Assembly (NCBI GenBank): GCA_026120185.1
Contig: JANUWF010002362.1
Span: forward strand, 558,001-622,000
Direction: 5' to 3'
Origin: Voacanga thouarsii
Taxonomy: Eukaryota > Streptophyta > Magnoliopsida > Gentianales > Apocynaceae
DNA: 64,000 bases
Shown here: positions 36,144 to 46,798 of the stretch, piece by piece
Position numbering within the stretch: the first letter of the stretch is position 1
Layout of the letters: each line of letters starts with the position of its first letter
The notes under the pieces: model-generated
Seen by the model: only the letters and a program-made list of their open reading frames with translations
Told to the model about the DNA's origin: nothing
Database searches by the model: none
Position numbers and translations under genes: made by a program

Positions 36144-37031
36144 AGTGCATATATTTGTATAGATTTATTCTTAGGGTATTTTGTGAATTGATTGTTTTCT
36201 GTCCATGAATGCATAATTCATTGAAGGCAAATGATTGGGGGAGATTTCCTTGGATTTTTGGATTAGGCTTAATGTGCTTTTTTTTCTTAGGCAGAACCTA
36301 GCATAATTTAGAATGTTTGTTCTAATGCTAGTGCTTAACGAAATGATCCTGTTGGTTGTTTATTGAAATTGGAACTTTTTTTTTTGGTTTTTTTGTTTTT
36401 GTATTTATGAATTTATTTTGAGCCTTATACTTTTTCCAAGTGGACCAATGTTTCGTTAAGTTCAATGTGCATCTAGATTTGGAATAAAAGTTGTCTACAA
36501 CCTTATTAGATAGGTAAAATGTCAATGCAATTTTGGCTTTCATCCACTAAGCCAAGTGTTTTTTGGTTTTTGTTAAGTTTTGCTGGGTTAGAGATTGTTT
36601 GGTGCGATTTTTATGGGTGAAAACTTTTGACGAGTTAGAATTAATATAGCTTGATTAAATTCCTTTATGCATATAAATTTAAGGGGTTGCGGTTGATTGA
36701 TTTCTAAAGGGCAAATAGAAAGATAAATTCAGGTTTGTGTATATATGTGTGTTACATTTCTTTCTTTATTATTTTCATGTTAATTTTTTCCAGTAGTAAA
36801 TGATATTAGGAACTAGTTATTTGTGGGAAAAAAAATCATGTTAATTGTTTAATTTCCGGTGCAAGAATAGAGCCATTATTTAATGGTTAATTGAGACACT
36901 TAATGTATAATGATAACTATAGCTTTATCGTGTACTCTTCATAGATTGGGATGAAAGTGTGACTGTTTATATTGTATTGTCCAATGAAATATTGGGGCTG
37001 AAGCTTGTTTCTACATAGATTAGAAGCTAAT
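36144..37031 (+). other. CACTA-2 leader, second segment
   Basis: This is transposon sequence between the solo LTR and the Athila derivative. It is AT-rich with T-runs (36378-36387) and has no ORF with recognisable similarity. Confidence 0.5.
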
Positions 37032-38628
37032 TGGGGCTAAATTAGTCATATTATTCCTAGTTATTTGAGGCTTTTTTTGTGATACATTTTGTTCAATAAC
37101 TAGTCATATTCCTTTATATTTGAGCTTTTTCCCTTGGAAAGGTATTTTGTTCATTATTTCAGATTTTTGGGGTAAAAAGAAACAAAAAAGTCGCAAAACA
37201 AAATAGAGGTGGCGCTGGCTAGAACAGAGGAACCAGCACTGGCCATGCATTGTTGACACGAACTTCAAGGAAACAAAAAATTGGTGAAACAGATCAGAAC
37301 AGAATGGAAATGGTGTCGGCTCTAGTAGCCATGGCGGTGGCGGTTGCATTCTGGAATACATTGTGCGGAATTCAGAAAAAATCGACAAACGAGTAGAGAA
37401 ACAGAACACAACCGGCGCCGGCTCCGAGAGCCAAGGCGGCGCCAGCTGTGCTCTGAGGAAAAGATGGGATTGTGATTTTTCTACACGGTTGTGGGTAATC
37501 TGTGGAGTTTTAGTATCTTCCAATTTTTACTCAGCCAAGAACATTGCACCAACAAGTTTAGGCACTTTCCAAGCCTATAAATAAATGAAAAACACAAGGG
37601 AAAAGGAGAGAATTCATTGATTATCATAGAAAATCACTCAATCAAAGGAGGAATTCTTCAATTCAAGGAGGGTTGTGCAAGAAGGTCTTCAAAGGAAGAA
37701 GAAGGAGGCTTGTCTATGAGCATTTTCTTTTACTTTGTTTTCTTTTTCTTGACAATGATATGTTAATTGTTTTATTGTAATTTGACATTGTTTTAGATAT
37801 TCACGATTTTTAGAGTTATTTGATCTTTTGATTAATTGATTGTTATTCTTGATATTTAATTACTTGTGCTTATTACGAGATTGATTGGTTGTTTCTTTCC
37901 ATTAGCTTGCTTGGACAAAGGGGTTGATGGTAGTTTCAATTCGTTAGTTTCATATTTGTTGGCTTTTAACTTACTTGGACAAATGATGGTAGTTTCAATT
38001 CATTAGTTTCACATTTGTTGGCTTTTAACTTGCTTGGACAAAGGGGTTAAGAGTAGGGACAAGTAGTTAAAGGTTAACTGATGTTTGCCAGGATATGGAT
38101 TTATTGGTTAATTTCATGTGAATTTGCCAGAAATGGAAATTTAATCAAGGACTGTGGATAAAGCATCTTTTAGGTGAATTAGTTGAGACAGGATATGTAA
38201 TGCTAGTTTCTCTAGAAGATAGGGATTTCATAGATTGGACAAAGAAGTGAATCTATATTCTCCTTCATGATGCCAAGAGAATAATCAAGTATGATAAAGA
38301 TTAGGTACTGTAAGATCATGTTTGTCTAAACTATGGCTTGGGTTACATACTTCTCCATCCTTGACATGTATATATTTTTAATTTTAATTTAATTTTCTTT
38401 TGTTTTATTTTATTTCTTTTTCACTTTATTGAGTCGGTTAAACAATGAAAGAAAGGTGAGTAATGCATCCTTGTTCCTTGAGGATCGACACTCGTTTGAA
38501 CCCTATGCCATGTTAATGATGAGTACGATTGCTCATATGAGTAATTTGGGGTTAACGTTTTAATTTAAACTTGATTGGGAATGTGCTTATTTTTATATGA
38601 TTTTTTATACCCAAATCCATGCACATCA
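37032..38628 (+). repeat. Athila-type LTR (about 1.6 kb)
   Basis: It starts TGGGGCTAAATTAGTCATAT and ends ATCCATGCACATCA. It is similar in reverse to 46799-48360. The exact start is uncertain because the homologous LTR begins TGTGGTAGGGGC. A TATA-like CTATAAATAAA is at 37575-37585. The GC-rich AACCGGCGCCGGCT motif cluster is at 37207-37455. Confidence 0.8.
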
Positions 38629-38634
38629 AGTTTT

Positions 38635-38654
38635 TGGCACCGTTACCGGGGAAC
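38635..38654 (+). other. Athila-type primer-binding site (tRNA-Asp type)
   Basis: TGGCACCGTTACCGGGGAAC lies 6 bases after the LTR. It is close to the standard Athila PBS TGGCGCCGTTGCCGGGGA, complementary to tRNA-Asp. Confidence 0.85.
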
Positions 38655-38994
38655 AATATCATGAAAGCTTGAATTTTATTGATTTAACCATGTAAATATG
38701 TAAATTTGTACACTTGTTCTTTTTGCAAAAAGATGCAAAAGATGCCATCTTTTGTATCTATTGTCTCTTGTAATCTAATTTGCTAACTTTGATTTAATTG
38801 ACTAATATCCTTCCTGTTGTACTGTAAATACCACTGACTTTTGTATTTAAATAGTTTGGGAATGCGTGCGTTTTTCTTTTCTTTATTTCTTTATTATTTT
38901 TTTCTTTTATTTATTTATTTATTTAAATTATTTTTCTTTGTTTTTATTTTCGATTTGATTTTTCTTTTTCTTTGAGCGCAAAATTGACATCATC

Positions 38995-39516
38995 ATGGAC
39001 AACTACTTTTGGGCACATGATTAAAGGAGTTACAATGATGAGAATTTAGCAAAGTTGCAATCTCGGATTCATGCTTTTTGTGAGACACCACTTGAAGCCT
39101 CAGTGCATTCTTTTGTCGCCAATTCAAATTCCTCCATTAAGTGGCATAAAGAAGTATCCCAACGATTGAGCTATCAAAGACCACAACTAGCTAAGTTGGT
39201 TGAGGATGCCATAAAGGTCCATATGCTTGTACAAGAGAATGTCCAAGGAAAGGAGAGAGGATATGAGGACCAATTGTCCAATGTGGAAAGGGAGGTATTC
39301 AATTCTACTCTACATGCTAATAATTCTAATCTCTCTTTGTCGCATGATTTCGTAGTTTCTTCTCACTTCTTGGAGAACAATGGTCCCAATGATGATGTAT
39401 GGAGTTTAACATGCCTCAAGAAGTTGGATTTATTGTTTATTCTAAGAAACCCTTTGAGGATGTTGATGAATTCTACTCTTCACCCCAATTTTAGGGAGGG
39501 AACTTGGTATTTGTAG
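38995..39516 (+). pseudogene. Unrecognised ORF in the Athila derivative
   Basis: ATG at 38995 gives MDNYFWAHD, then a TAA, and the same frame is open to 39516. It includes QSRIHAFCETPLEASVHSF and a helical hydrophilic stretch (LAKLVEDAIKVHMLVQENVQ). I do not recognise a domain. Its place right after the leader corresponds to the gag start of other elements, so it may be a highly changed gag or captured sequence. Confidence 0.4.
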
Positions 39517-39538
39517 AAGTATCAAAAGTAAAGATTTC

Positions 39539-39904
39539 TTGATCTCATCTTTAAGAACTCAAATACTAAGTTTAAAAGGGAATTTTAATTTTGAACATTC
39601 TTTTGAAGGGTTAAAATGTGATTTCAAGCTTGATGCATTCTTTAGAAACCATATGCACTTATATGTTGACAACAATATTTATGTGTCTAAAGAAATGTTA
39701 GAGAAAGAGGTTTATGTGTTTTGCGTTAGTGAGAAAAATTATTTTCATAAACCTTCTATTTTTCAAAAACCTCTCTCCATTCTACATTCATCATGTCTAT
39801 CTTCTATTTTGAGCTTTAATTTCTTTTCAAAAGATTTGATGAGGAAGCATGATGAGTGTAAAAAGTTTTTGTTTTATTTATTTACTTTTATTTTTTTACA
39901 TTAG
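39539..39904 (+). pseudogene. Second unrecognised ORF in the Athila derivative
   Basis: 121 codons starting at an ATC codon, with FNFEHSFEGLKCDFKLDAFF and KEVYVFCVSEKNYF. It follows the first ORF by 22 bases in a different frame, so the two may be one broken ORF. No family is recognised, and an AT-rich T-run region follows. It could be non-coding. Confidence 0.3.
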
Positions 39905-40370
39905 TCTTTTTCTTTAGCTTGTTTTCTTTTATTTAGGTTTTTTTTTATTTTATTATTATTTTCTTTGTGCTTTTCTTTGTATTTTGTTTTATAGGAATAA
40001 AGTCCTCTTGGACAAGCCCTTCTCTTTACATCAAGTTTGGATATCTATTGGAGCATTATTGCACTTGGGAAGTATTACCTGAACTTTCTACCCCTTTATT
40101 ACTTTTGGTCCCTTTGGAGATGCTTTCTTGTGTTTATTTTTTGCCGATGAGGACATTGTCCAATTTAAGTGTGGGGGAGTGGTTTGGTGCTATACTTTGT
40201 CCAAGTTTTATCAATTTTATTTTGAGCACAAAGTATAAAGTATTTTCTTTCTTCTTTTTTCTCCTTTATATTTTTGGTCCCGTGGCATTGTTTATTCCTT
40301 GTTATATTTATTTGGCCATTGAGGACAATGTCTAGTTTAAGCGTGGGGGAGTGATTTGATTGAATCACCA

Positions 40371-40895
40371 AGAATATTATTTGATTCTTGATCCCAAAAT
40401 GAATAGCTAGGAATGAGGATATATTTTGTCTATTTGGGGTGTATAGCATGGAGGACCTCTTTTATTCACTCTTTTTCCGGTTTCACTAAGGATCTAAAAG
40501 GCATAAATGTCCAGCCCACAATTGAAGCTATAAAATATTCACAATATAAAATTTTTGAATTGACTACACAAGGCATATTTGTTTTAAACCAAAATAGATA
40601 ACACATGCACCTTCATAGTTAATATGGGGATAAATTGTGTAAGTTGGCATCAGTCACTGTAAGCTGAGCCCCTACTAGCAGTAGATCATTAGAATCAAAC
40701 CAAAATTCACTTACTTTTAGGAATTGCGTACTATGGTATTTTGAATTGTATGTCAGATACTCTTAGGAGTTCTACCATTTTAGAAATGTTGTATGATTTT
40801 ATATTTGTTTTTCTTTATATTTCTTTTCAGTAGACTAATTAGGATTGCTCAAATTGATCGTCTACCATTTGATTTGGATTTTTAGTTTCATAGGT
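40371..40895 (+). other. CACTA-2 leader, third segment
   Basis: No coding similarity. It ends with TTTTTAGTTTCATAG just before the transposase ATG at 40896, which looks like a 3' splice site or the end of the leader. Confidence 0.5.
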
Positions 40896-42880
40896 ATGGA
40901 TAAGGGTTGGATGAAACTTCCAAGGAATACCACTGACTATCAAAATGGAGTTGAAAGGTTTTTAAACTTGGCAATGAACAATGCAAGTGTAAATGGAATA
41001 ATATTATGTCCATGTTTGAGATGTGGAAATGGAGTAATGAGAAAAAAAAGATGAGGCAAGGGAGCATTTGATTGTTTCGGGGTTTATTAAGGGGTATACA
41101 CATTGGATAGTGCATGGAGAACTCTTTAGTTCTAGTTTATCTACATCACATTCAACTCACACCATGGATAATATAGTTAATATGCCTGATGGCATGGGAG
41201 CAATGTTGCATGATGCTTTTGGAGTCCCACCTAGTGGAAATATAGATGAAGAAAGTAATATGCCATCCCCAGGTGTTGAAAAATTTTACAAACTTATTAA
41301 CGGCTCTCAACAGGAACTATATCTAGGTTGTAAGAAATTCTCCAAACTTACTTTCATCATTCGATTACTTCATCTAAAGTGCATAGGGAAATGGACAAAC
41401 AAACATTTTGATATGCTACTTGATTTGTTGAGAGAAGCCTTTCCTGAGGGTGTAGAACTTCCTAAATCTTTTTATGAAGCTGGAAAATTAATGAAATAAC
41501 TGGGCTTAGGCTATGAAAAAATAGTTGCTTGTCCTAATGATTGTACATTGTACTGGGGGAACAAAGAAGGGTGGAAGGAGTGTGAAACATTTAAAAAGTT
41601 TAGGTGGGTCAGTTTTGAAAATGATCCAACGGGTGAGAAAAGGAAGATTTCAAAGAAAATTTTGTGGCACTTTCCCTTGAAGCCTCAATTGCAACATCTA
41701 TTCATATTAGCTAAGACTTCAGCTTCTATGAGATGGCATGCAGAAGGTCGCACAGATGATGGTTGTATGAGGCATCCTGCTGATTCACCTGCTTGGAAAG
41801 CATTTGACAGTCTACATTCAAATTTTGTAAAAGATACTTGTAATGTGAGGTTGGAATTAGCATCCGATGGTTTTGATCCGTTTAAAAATATGAATGTTGC
41901 TCATAGGACTTAGCATGTGATACTCATGCCTTACAACTTACCCCCTTGGATGTGTATGAAGTAACCATATTTCATATTGTCTTATTGATACCTGGTCTAT
42001 TTGCGCCTAGTAATAATATTGATGTTTATTTGCAACCTCTAATTGCAGGAATTGAAAGAGTAATGGGATATAGGCGTGCCAATATTTGATGCATATTCTA
42101 ACTAGAATTTTCAACTACATGCGGCATTATTGTGGACAATTAGTGATTTTTCGGGTTATGAAAATTTGTCTGGGTGGAGCACTAAAGGGCAGCTAGCTTG
42201 TCTTATTTGTCATAAGGAAACAAAATCACAGTGATTGAAGAATGGTGGCAAACATTGCTATATGGGGCATCGTAGGTTTTTGTCTTCTAGTCATCATTTT
42301 CGAAAGGATGCATAATCATTTGATGGTTAGCAAGAACATGGAAAGCCACCGCCTAAATTGAATGGGGATATGATATTGAATGAGCTGGAGGGAAAATAGA
42401 TCAAATTTGGAAAGACAGTTAATGATAACAAACAATTGCCCTATAATTGGAAAAAACAAAGTATCTTCTTCGAGCTACCGTATTAGAAAGATAATTTGAT
42501 GCGCCATAATCTTAATGTAATGCATATTGAAAAGAATGTTTCTAAATCTATATGTCCTATATTATTGGAGATGGATAAGAAAATGGACCTTAAGTTACGT
42601 CTTGACTTAAAGGATATGAGTATTCGATCGGATCTTCATCCTATTAAGAGGGACAATGGCAAAGTTTATTTACCACCGGCTTTATTTGTTCTAAGTAAGA
42701 AGGAAAAAGTGACATTTTGCAAGACTTTAAAAGGTGTTAAAGTGCCCAATGAATATGTAGCAAACTTATCTAGGTGTGTTCAACTTAATCCACCTAAGCT
42801 TTCTTGACTTAAAACCCATGACCATCATATCTTGATGCAACAATTGTTACCAATAGCTCTAATAAGAGTTTTACCTAAGT
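40896..42880 (+). pseudogene. CACTA-2 TNP2 transposase
   Basis: It starts MDKGWMKLPRNTTDYQNGVE (transposase-associated domain) with ILCPCLRCGNG. After a frameshift near 41045 it continues LIVSGFIKGYTHWIVHGE. In 41548-41913 are CPNDCTLYWGN upstream, ILWHFPLKPQLQHLF, MRWHAEGRTDDG and LASDGFDPF. Further on, with stops, come MPYNLPPWMCMK (about 41920), LHAALLWTISDF, LSGWSTKGQLACLIC and FFELPY. In 42496-42807 are LMRHNLNVMHIEKNV, IRSDLHPIKR and NEYVANLSRCV. TNP2 binds and cuts CACTA termini in the nucleus. More than ten stops make this copy inactive. Confidence 0.92.
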
Positions 42881-43779
42881 CTGTTCGCTATCCTTGATAA
42901 AGCTCAGTAAATACATTAGAAAGTTGTGCTCTAATGAGATTCATTCAAATGATGTGTTTCAATTAGAGAAAGACATTGCAGTTATTCTTTGTGAGTTAGA
43001 GCGTGTCTTCCCTCCATCATCGTTCAGTATCATGATGCATCTAACTGTCCATTTAGCTACTGAAGTTAGGATAGCTAGGTCGGTTCATTATCGTTGGATG
43101 TATCCTATAGAAAGGTATATGTTTCTCTCATTTCTTATGATATTTATACTATTCTGGATTGCAATTTTAAAAACGTACATTAATGGCATTTAAACTAATT
43201 TGTGAAAGTTTAAGTTTAATAGGTATTTGAGCACATTAAAGTCCTATATTCATAATAGGAGCCGTCTAGAAGGTTCTATTGCTGAAGGGTACCTAACTGA
43301 GGAATGTTTGACGTTTTGCTCATTATATCTCGCTGATTATGTCGAGACAAAGTTCAACTGACCAAGTAGGAATGAGGATCATGAAACTAATTCCGATGCT
43401 GGGTTAGAGATTTTTTCAACCATTGGACGTCCATTTGAAAAAGGAGTACCTACAAAATTTGATGAGGAAACATTGAAGAAAGCCCACCAATATGTGTCTG
43501 ACTCTATAAAACCTTACATAGAGTAAGTAGAAGATAAATGACTTATATTCTTCATTACATTAGTACCTATGAAGCCAATCTAAATTAATATGTTTTTGTA
43601 GCAAACATCATCGACTAGTGGAGCAAAGTCATCCTCATGCAAGTTTGCATGAAATTGAGCGTATCCATAGTGAAGTATTTGTGAACTGGTTTTTCAATTA
43701 TGTAAGTTCATCTAAATCGACATGCTCCTTTTATACTTTATCGATGCTTAAGCTTTCCTAACTCTTGTCAATTTCCCAG
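42881..43779 (+). pseudogene. CACTA-2 DUF4218 region, with recognisable introns
   Basis: KLSKYIRKLCSNEI, FPPSSFSIMMHLTVHLATEV, then YRWMYPIER, match the DUF4218 domain that follows TNP2. Three introns with GT..AG borders restore the protein order: about 43115-43222 (ER|YLSTLKSYIHN), 43523-43601 (KPYI|KHHRLVEQSHP) and 43702-43779 (NWFFNY|VKALQL). One stop lies near 43360 (KFN*PSRNED). The preserved splice sites show this was a spliced gene. Confidence 0.82.
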
Positions 43780-44293
43780 GTGAAGGCATTACAATTGAAT
43801 GATGATGATATAGTTTCAAAAGATTTGAAGCATCTAGCCAAAGGACCGAATCAGATTGGACTTCAATATGATAGGTTTATAGTGAAATGTTTTCGGTTTC
43901 ATACAAGAGAAGTTGAACATAAAAGGAAAACCCAAAATAGTGGCATTTTTGTTAATACAACAACAACTAGTTTTTCAAGCGTTAGGGACCAAAATCCAAT
44001 ATTTGGTGATGTGTCTTATTATGGGATTTTAACAAATGTGATTGAGCTAGATTACACAGATGGTCGTAGAGTTGTGTTGTTCAAATGTAATTGGGTATCA
44101 ACAGGAAAAATGTTGAAACTAGATGCCGAGGGCTTTACAATGGCTAATTTCACTAATGTGAGGCCCTATTCTGAGCCTTTCATTCTAGCTTCTCAAGCAA
44201 CACAAGTGTTTTACGTTAACGACTCAACTGAAAGTAATTGGCAAATCATTATAGGCATAACCCCTAAACCAATGTATAACATGGGGTCCCTAG
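43780..44293 (+). pseudogene. CACTA-2 DUF4216 region, 5' part
   Basis: After the acceptor at 43779 the frame is open: VKALQLNDDDIVSKDLKHLA, KCFRFHTREVEHKRKTQNSG, then DVSYYGILTNVIELDYTDGR and VLFKCNWV, the DUF4216 signature. It is broken after MYNMGSL by the Angela-like solo LTR. It is the best-preserved part of this transposase. Confidence 0.88.
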
Positions 44294-46111
44294 TGTTAGT
44301 GTTGTGCCCTAGAAGCAATCATTTATACATTATATATGACACATTTTATTTTAATAAAATGCATTATTTATCTTACAGTTTCTTTCATTTACTTTTATGT
44401 ACTATAACTATTAGATAAAGTCCCTAGTACAACACTGTGTTAAGGAAATCATGATAGAGATCATAATATGAGATTCCTACTACGATGTATAGTGTGAGTA
44501 CTTAAATAGTCCCTAGTCATAGTATTAATGAGATAGGACATCATTAATGCGGTAAGACTAGCATGTGTTAGACTTCCTGATTTGATCAGGCGGTAGTTCT
44601 CATATCCATGAGTATTGAGATACTCAAAGTTAACATGTGGATGCTTATTAGTGGAACAAGTTCATTGGATGACCTAGCTCTGAGATAATCACATGGATAA
44701 CTATTCAGTACCAGTGATATAATCTTAATATAACAAACATGCAAGTATCCTTAGACTTGAGATCTCCAAAGTATTTTATTTGTTGAGCATTGTGCTTTGA
44801 TTCCAATCTTTAGAGCTCGATCGAGGGCTGCCTATGGGATGGATATTGGGTGCATTGTGAGGTAAATGAAAGTGATTGAGAGGGTTAATAAAGGATTCAC
44901 TACTCCTAATAGTAGGGGCGAATATCTCACGGCCACTTGTAGAAATTACTACTCGAGAAGTCCTTGGCCAAGGCATATGTGTATTGGAAATAGTTCCAAT
45001 TGATACACATCTAGAGTAGTGGGTTCTTGGTACAAGTATAGTTATATTCGGGCCAGAATTAATATATATTCTGGAGGGAGTTGGCACTAATTCCGTACTC
45101 CAAACCGAATGAGATATTGTATGGTGAAAGGAGTTAATTGCACTGTAGTTTGTTATTAAAGGGTTCATGTCAAGCCACTTGACTTCCTGGACTCTTGGGT
45201 TGTCATGATGTGTTACTAGATACTGCTTATGATATGGGAATATGGGTTTATTAATTGATGAATTAATAAACCAATCCTGATTAGAATTAATAGGATTAAT
45301 TCTAATTAATTAAGGGTTATTAATCTCAAAGACGTTTGAATTAATTCATATTCGCTACCAATTGACCAGGAAATCTAATAGGTCACACACAATAGAGGAA
45401 TATATACTCAAGATGTTATTTGATAACATAGTGGGGTTTATTGCAAGAAAGAGAAGTTGATGTGGCCAAATTATAATTAGTTATAATTTATGAGCCAATT
45501 TGTAAGTCTGAGAATTTGATGGGTTCTAATTGCAATTGGAGAATTGTTTGAAATTCTCAGATGTGGTTTTTTGTTGAGCTTTTCAGGTGACTTCAAGGGA
45601 CACACGAAACAACTAAAAAACATAAAACTAAGGGGCACATAAGAGACATCAATTATCTTCTCTTCTCTCTCTCTCTCTCGTGGGTGTGTGAGTCTCTCCA
45701 AGATAACACTAAGACTCTTCTACTTCTTCTCCTTCATTCTCTGGTTTTTCAAAACAAGAAGAACAAAGAAAAAAACCCTAGCCACTATTATTGTTTTCTG
45801 CTAGCACAAAAAATCTTGGTGTTTGAGTGTGATCCTCCGTATAGATTTCTGTTAGAGATAATCTCACACTGTGATTTTAGTGGTTGAACATTCAACTCTC
45901 GTTATGATTCTTCAAGAGGATTGCTGGATCGCACCACAATTATCATACTTGAAGAAGGTAAGTATTTGTTTCCACACAAAGAAAGTAAGGTAAATGCAGT
46001 TATCTTTGTTCTCTTTATATGTCTTGTTTTCCACACATATGTGGATCTTGGGATGGTATCTCGTTTTAATTTTCCGCTGTGCCATGTATGATATGCATGA
46101 AATACCCAACA
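44294..46111 (+). mobile_element. Angela-like Copia solo LTR (1818 bp) in the CACTA-2 transposase
   Basis: It runs from TGTTAGTGTTGTGCCCTAGA to ATGAAATACCCAACA with perfect TSD CCTAG at 44289-44293 and 46112-46116. No internal element sequence is present. The host frame continues on the right. Confidence 0.94.
44776..45168 (-). other. Conserved antisense ORF within the Angela-like LTR (copy 3)
   Basis: 130 codons, antisense to the LTR: MNPLITNYSAINSFHHTISH and SRVVISTSGREIFAP. It aligns with copies 1 and 2 over about 96 residues with a two-residue insertion (RIYINSG), so the length difference is in frame. No known domain. Confidence 0.38.
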
Positions 46112-46238
46112 CCTAGTCGATGTTGAGATGCATTTGCAAAGTGAAACTTGCAATATTCAAAGGGATTTTGGTGGTGAGGAAGTTAGCTGGGTTCATGAAG
46201 GGGTTGATGGAGTTGAGGTTGATCTGACGTCTACTTAA
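46112..46238 (+). pseudogene. CACTA-2 DUF4216 region, 3' end
   Basis: It continues the transposase after the LTR: LVDVEMHLQSETCNIQRDFG, GEEVSWVHEGVDGVEVDLTS, stop TAA at 46236. The frame is intact in this piece. Confidence 0.82.
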
Positions 46239-46603
46239 TAAGATCCTTATTTACATAGTTGGCTTAGTTTTTTCTCTGTTTTCTGTTCCAAATGTTTGTA
46301 ATTTGGAAGCTCAACACTTTAACATTTTAGATATTTATTTGTATTTTGGAAAATGTAATGAAATGGTTGGCAGTTACATATTCTGTACGAAGGGCTAAAC
46401 AATCCTTACAATTTTGTTCAGGCCATTTATTAATGCAATTTAAATAGGGCAATGTTGTATGGGCCATTTGCTAATGCTTCTAAGTTGAAATCTATATTTG
46501 TAAGAAATTTAAAATTTGAGAACTTTATATCACTTCTATAGTGTAGACTATGCTACTTTGATTGTTCCTAATGAAGATTTTCTATTTCTATATTCTTTAG
46601 TCG
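46239..46603 (+). other. CACTA-2 spacer between transposase and second ORF
   Basis: AT-rich, no coding similarity. It ends with CTTTAGTCG just before ATG 46604, which may be a splice acceptor or leader end. Confidence 0.5.
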
Positions 46604-46798
46604 ATGGCAAGAAATAGGGGAAGAAGAAGAAGCACCAATCCACCAAACCATGAAGCTGATGGCCAACCCAATGAGCCTGTTGTACAAGAGGTTGAACTGG
46701 ACATTGCAAATGAACAATGTAATGTCCCCTGTAATGAAGATCATCAAGTTGAACTTTTAACTACCAATGATCCCTGTAACATGCACCAAAGTGAAGAT
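46604..46798 (+). pseudogene. CACTA-2 second ORF, N-terminus only
   Basis: ATG at 46604 gives a basic start MARNRGRRRSTNPPNHEADG, then acidic, Asn/Gln/Cys-rich sequence. It resembles the openings of the second (TNPA-type) CACTA ORFs, which start with a short basic stretch. The Athila insertion at 46799 cuts it; the following codons of the open frame come from the Athila LTR. Confidence 0.5.

Larger units (their letters stand above)
37032..40370 (+). mobile_element. Athila-type non-autonomous element (LARD-like), 3' truncated
   Basis: A single Athila-type LTR (37032-38628), a tRNA-Asp-type PBS and about 1.7 kb of internal sequence without gag-pol. The internal start is similar to the minus-strand Athila next to its PBS. 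It ends at an Athila-like purine-rich boundary (AGCGTGGGGGAGTGATTTGA, about 40345-40364), where similarity to the other Athila stops. There is no 3' LTR before CACTA-2 sequence resumes, and no TSD was found. Confidence 0.72.
31025..46798 (+). mobile_element. CACTA-2 (En/Spm) DNA transposon, left end and body, heavily nested
   Basis: It starts CACTACAAGAAAAATAGGC, a canonical CACTA terminal inverted repeat, preceded by GCC as a possible 3-bp TSD. After removing the inserts at 31900-36138, 37032-~40370 and 44294-46111 it reads: terminal and subterminal repeats, leader, TNP2 transposase with DUF4218 and DUF4216, and the start of a second ORF. It is broken at 46798 by the minus-strand Athila; the right terminal repeat should be outside the window. 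Confidence 0.9.

Noticed and set aside
37104..37523. Minus-strand ORF (139 codons) with LAPPWLSEPAP repeats
   Set aside because: Same cause as 47950-48228: it is the GC-rich motif array in the related Athila LTR, not evidence of a gene.
40371..40895. 3' LTR of the Athila derivative
   Set aside because: The sequence after 40370 does not match 37032-38628; CACTA-2 sequence follows instead.
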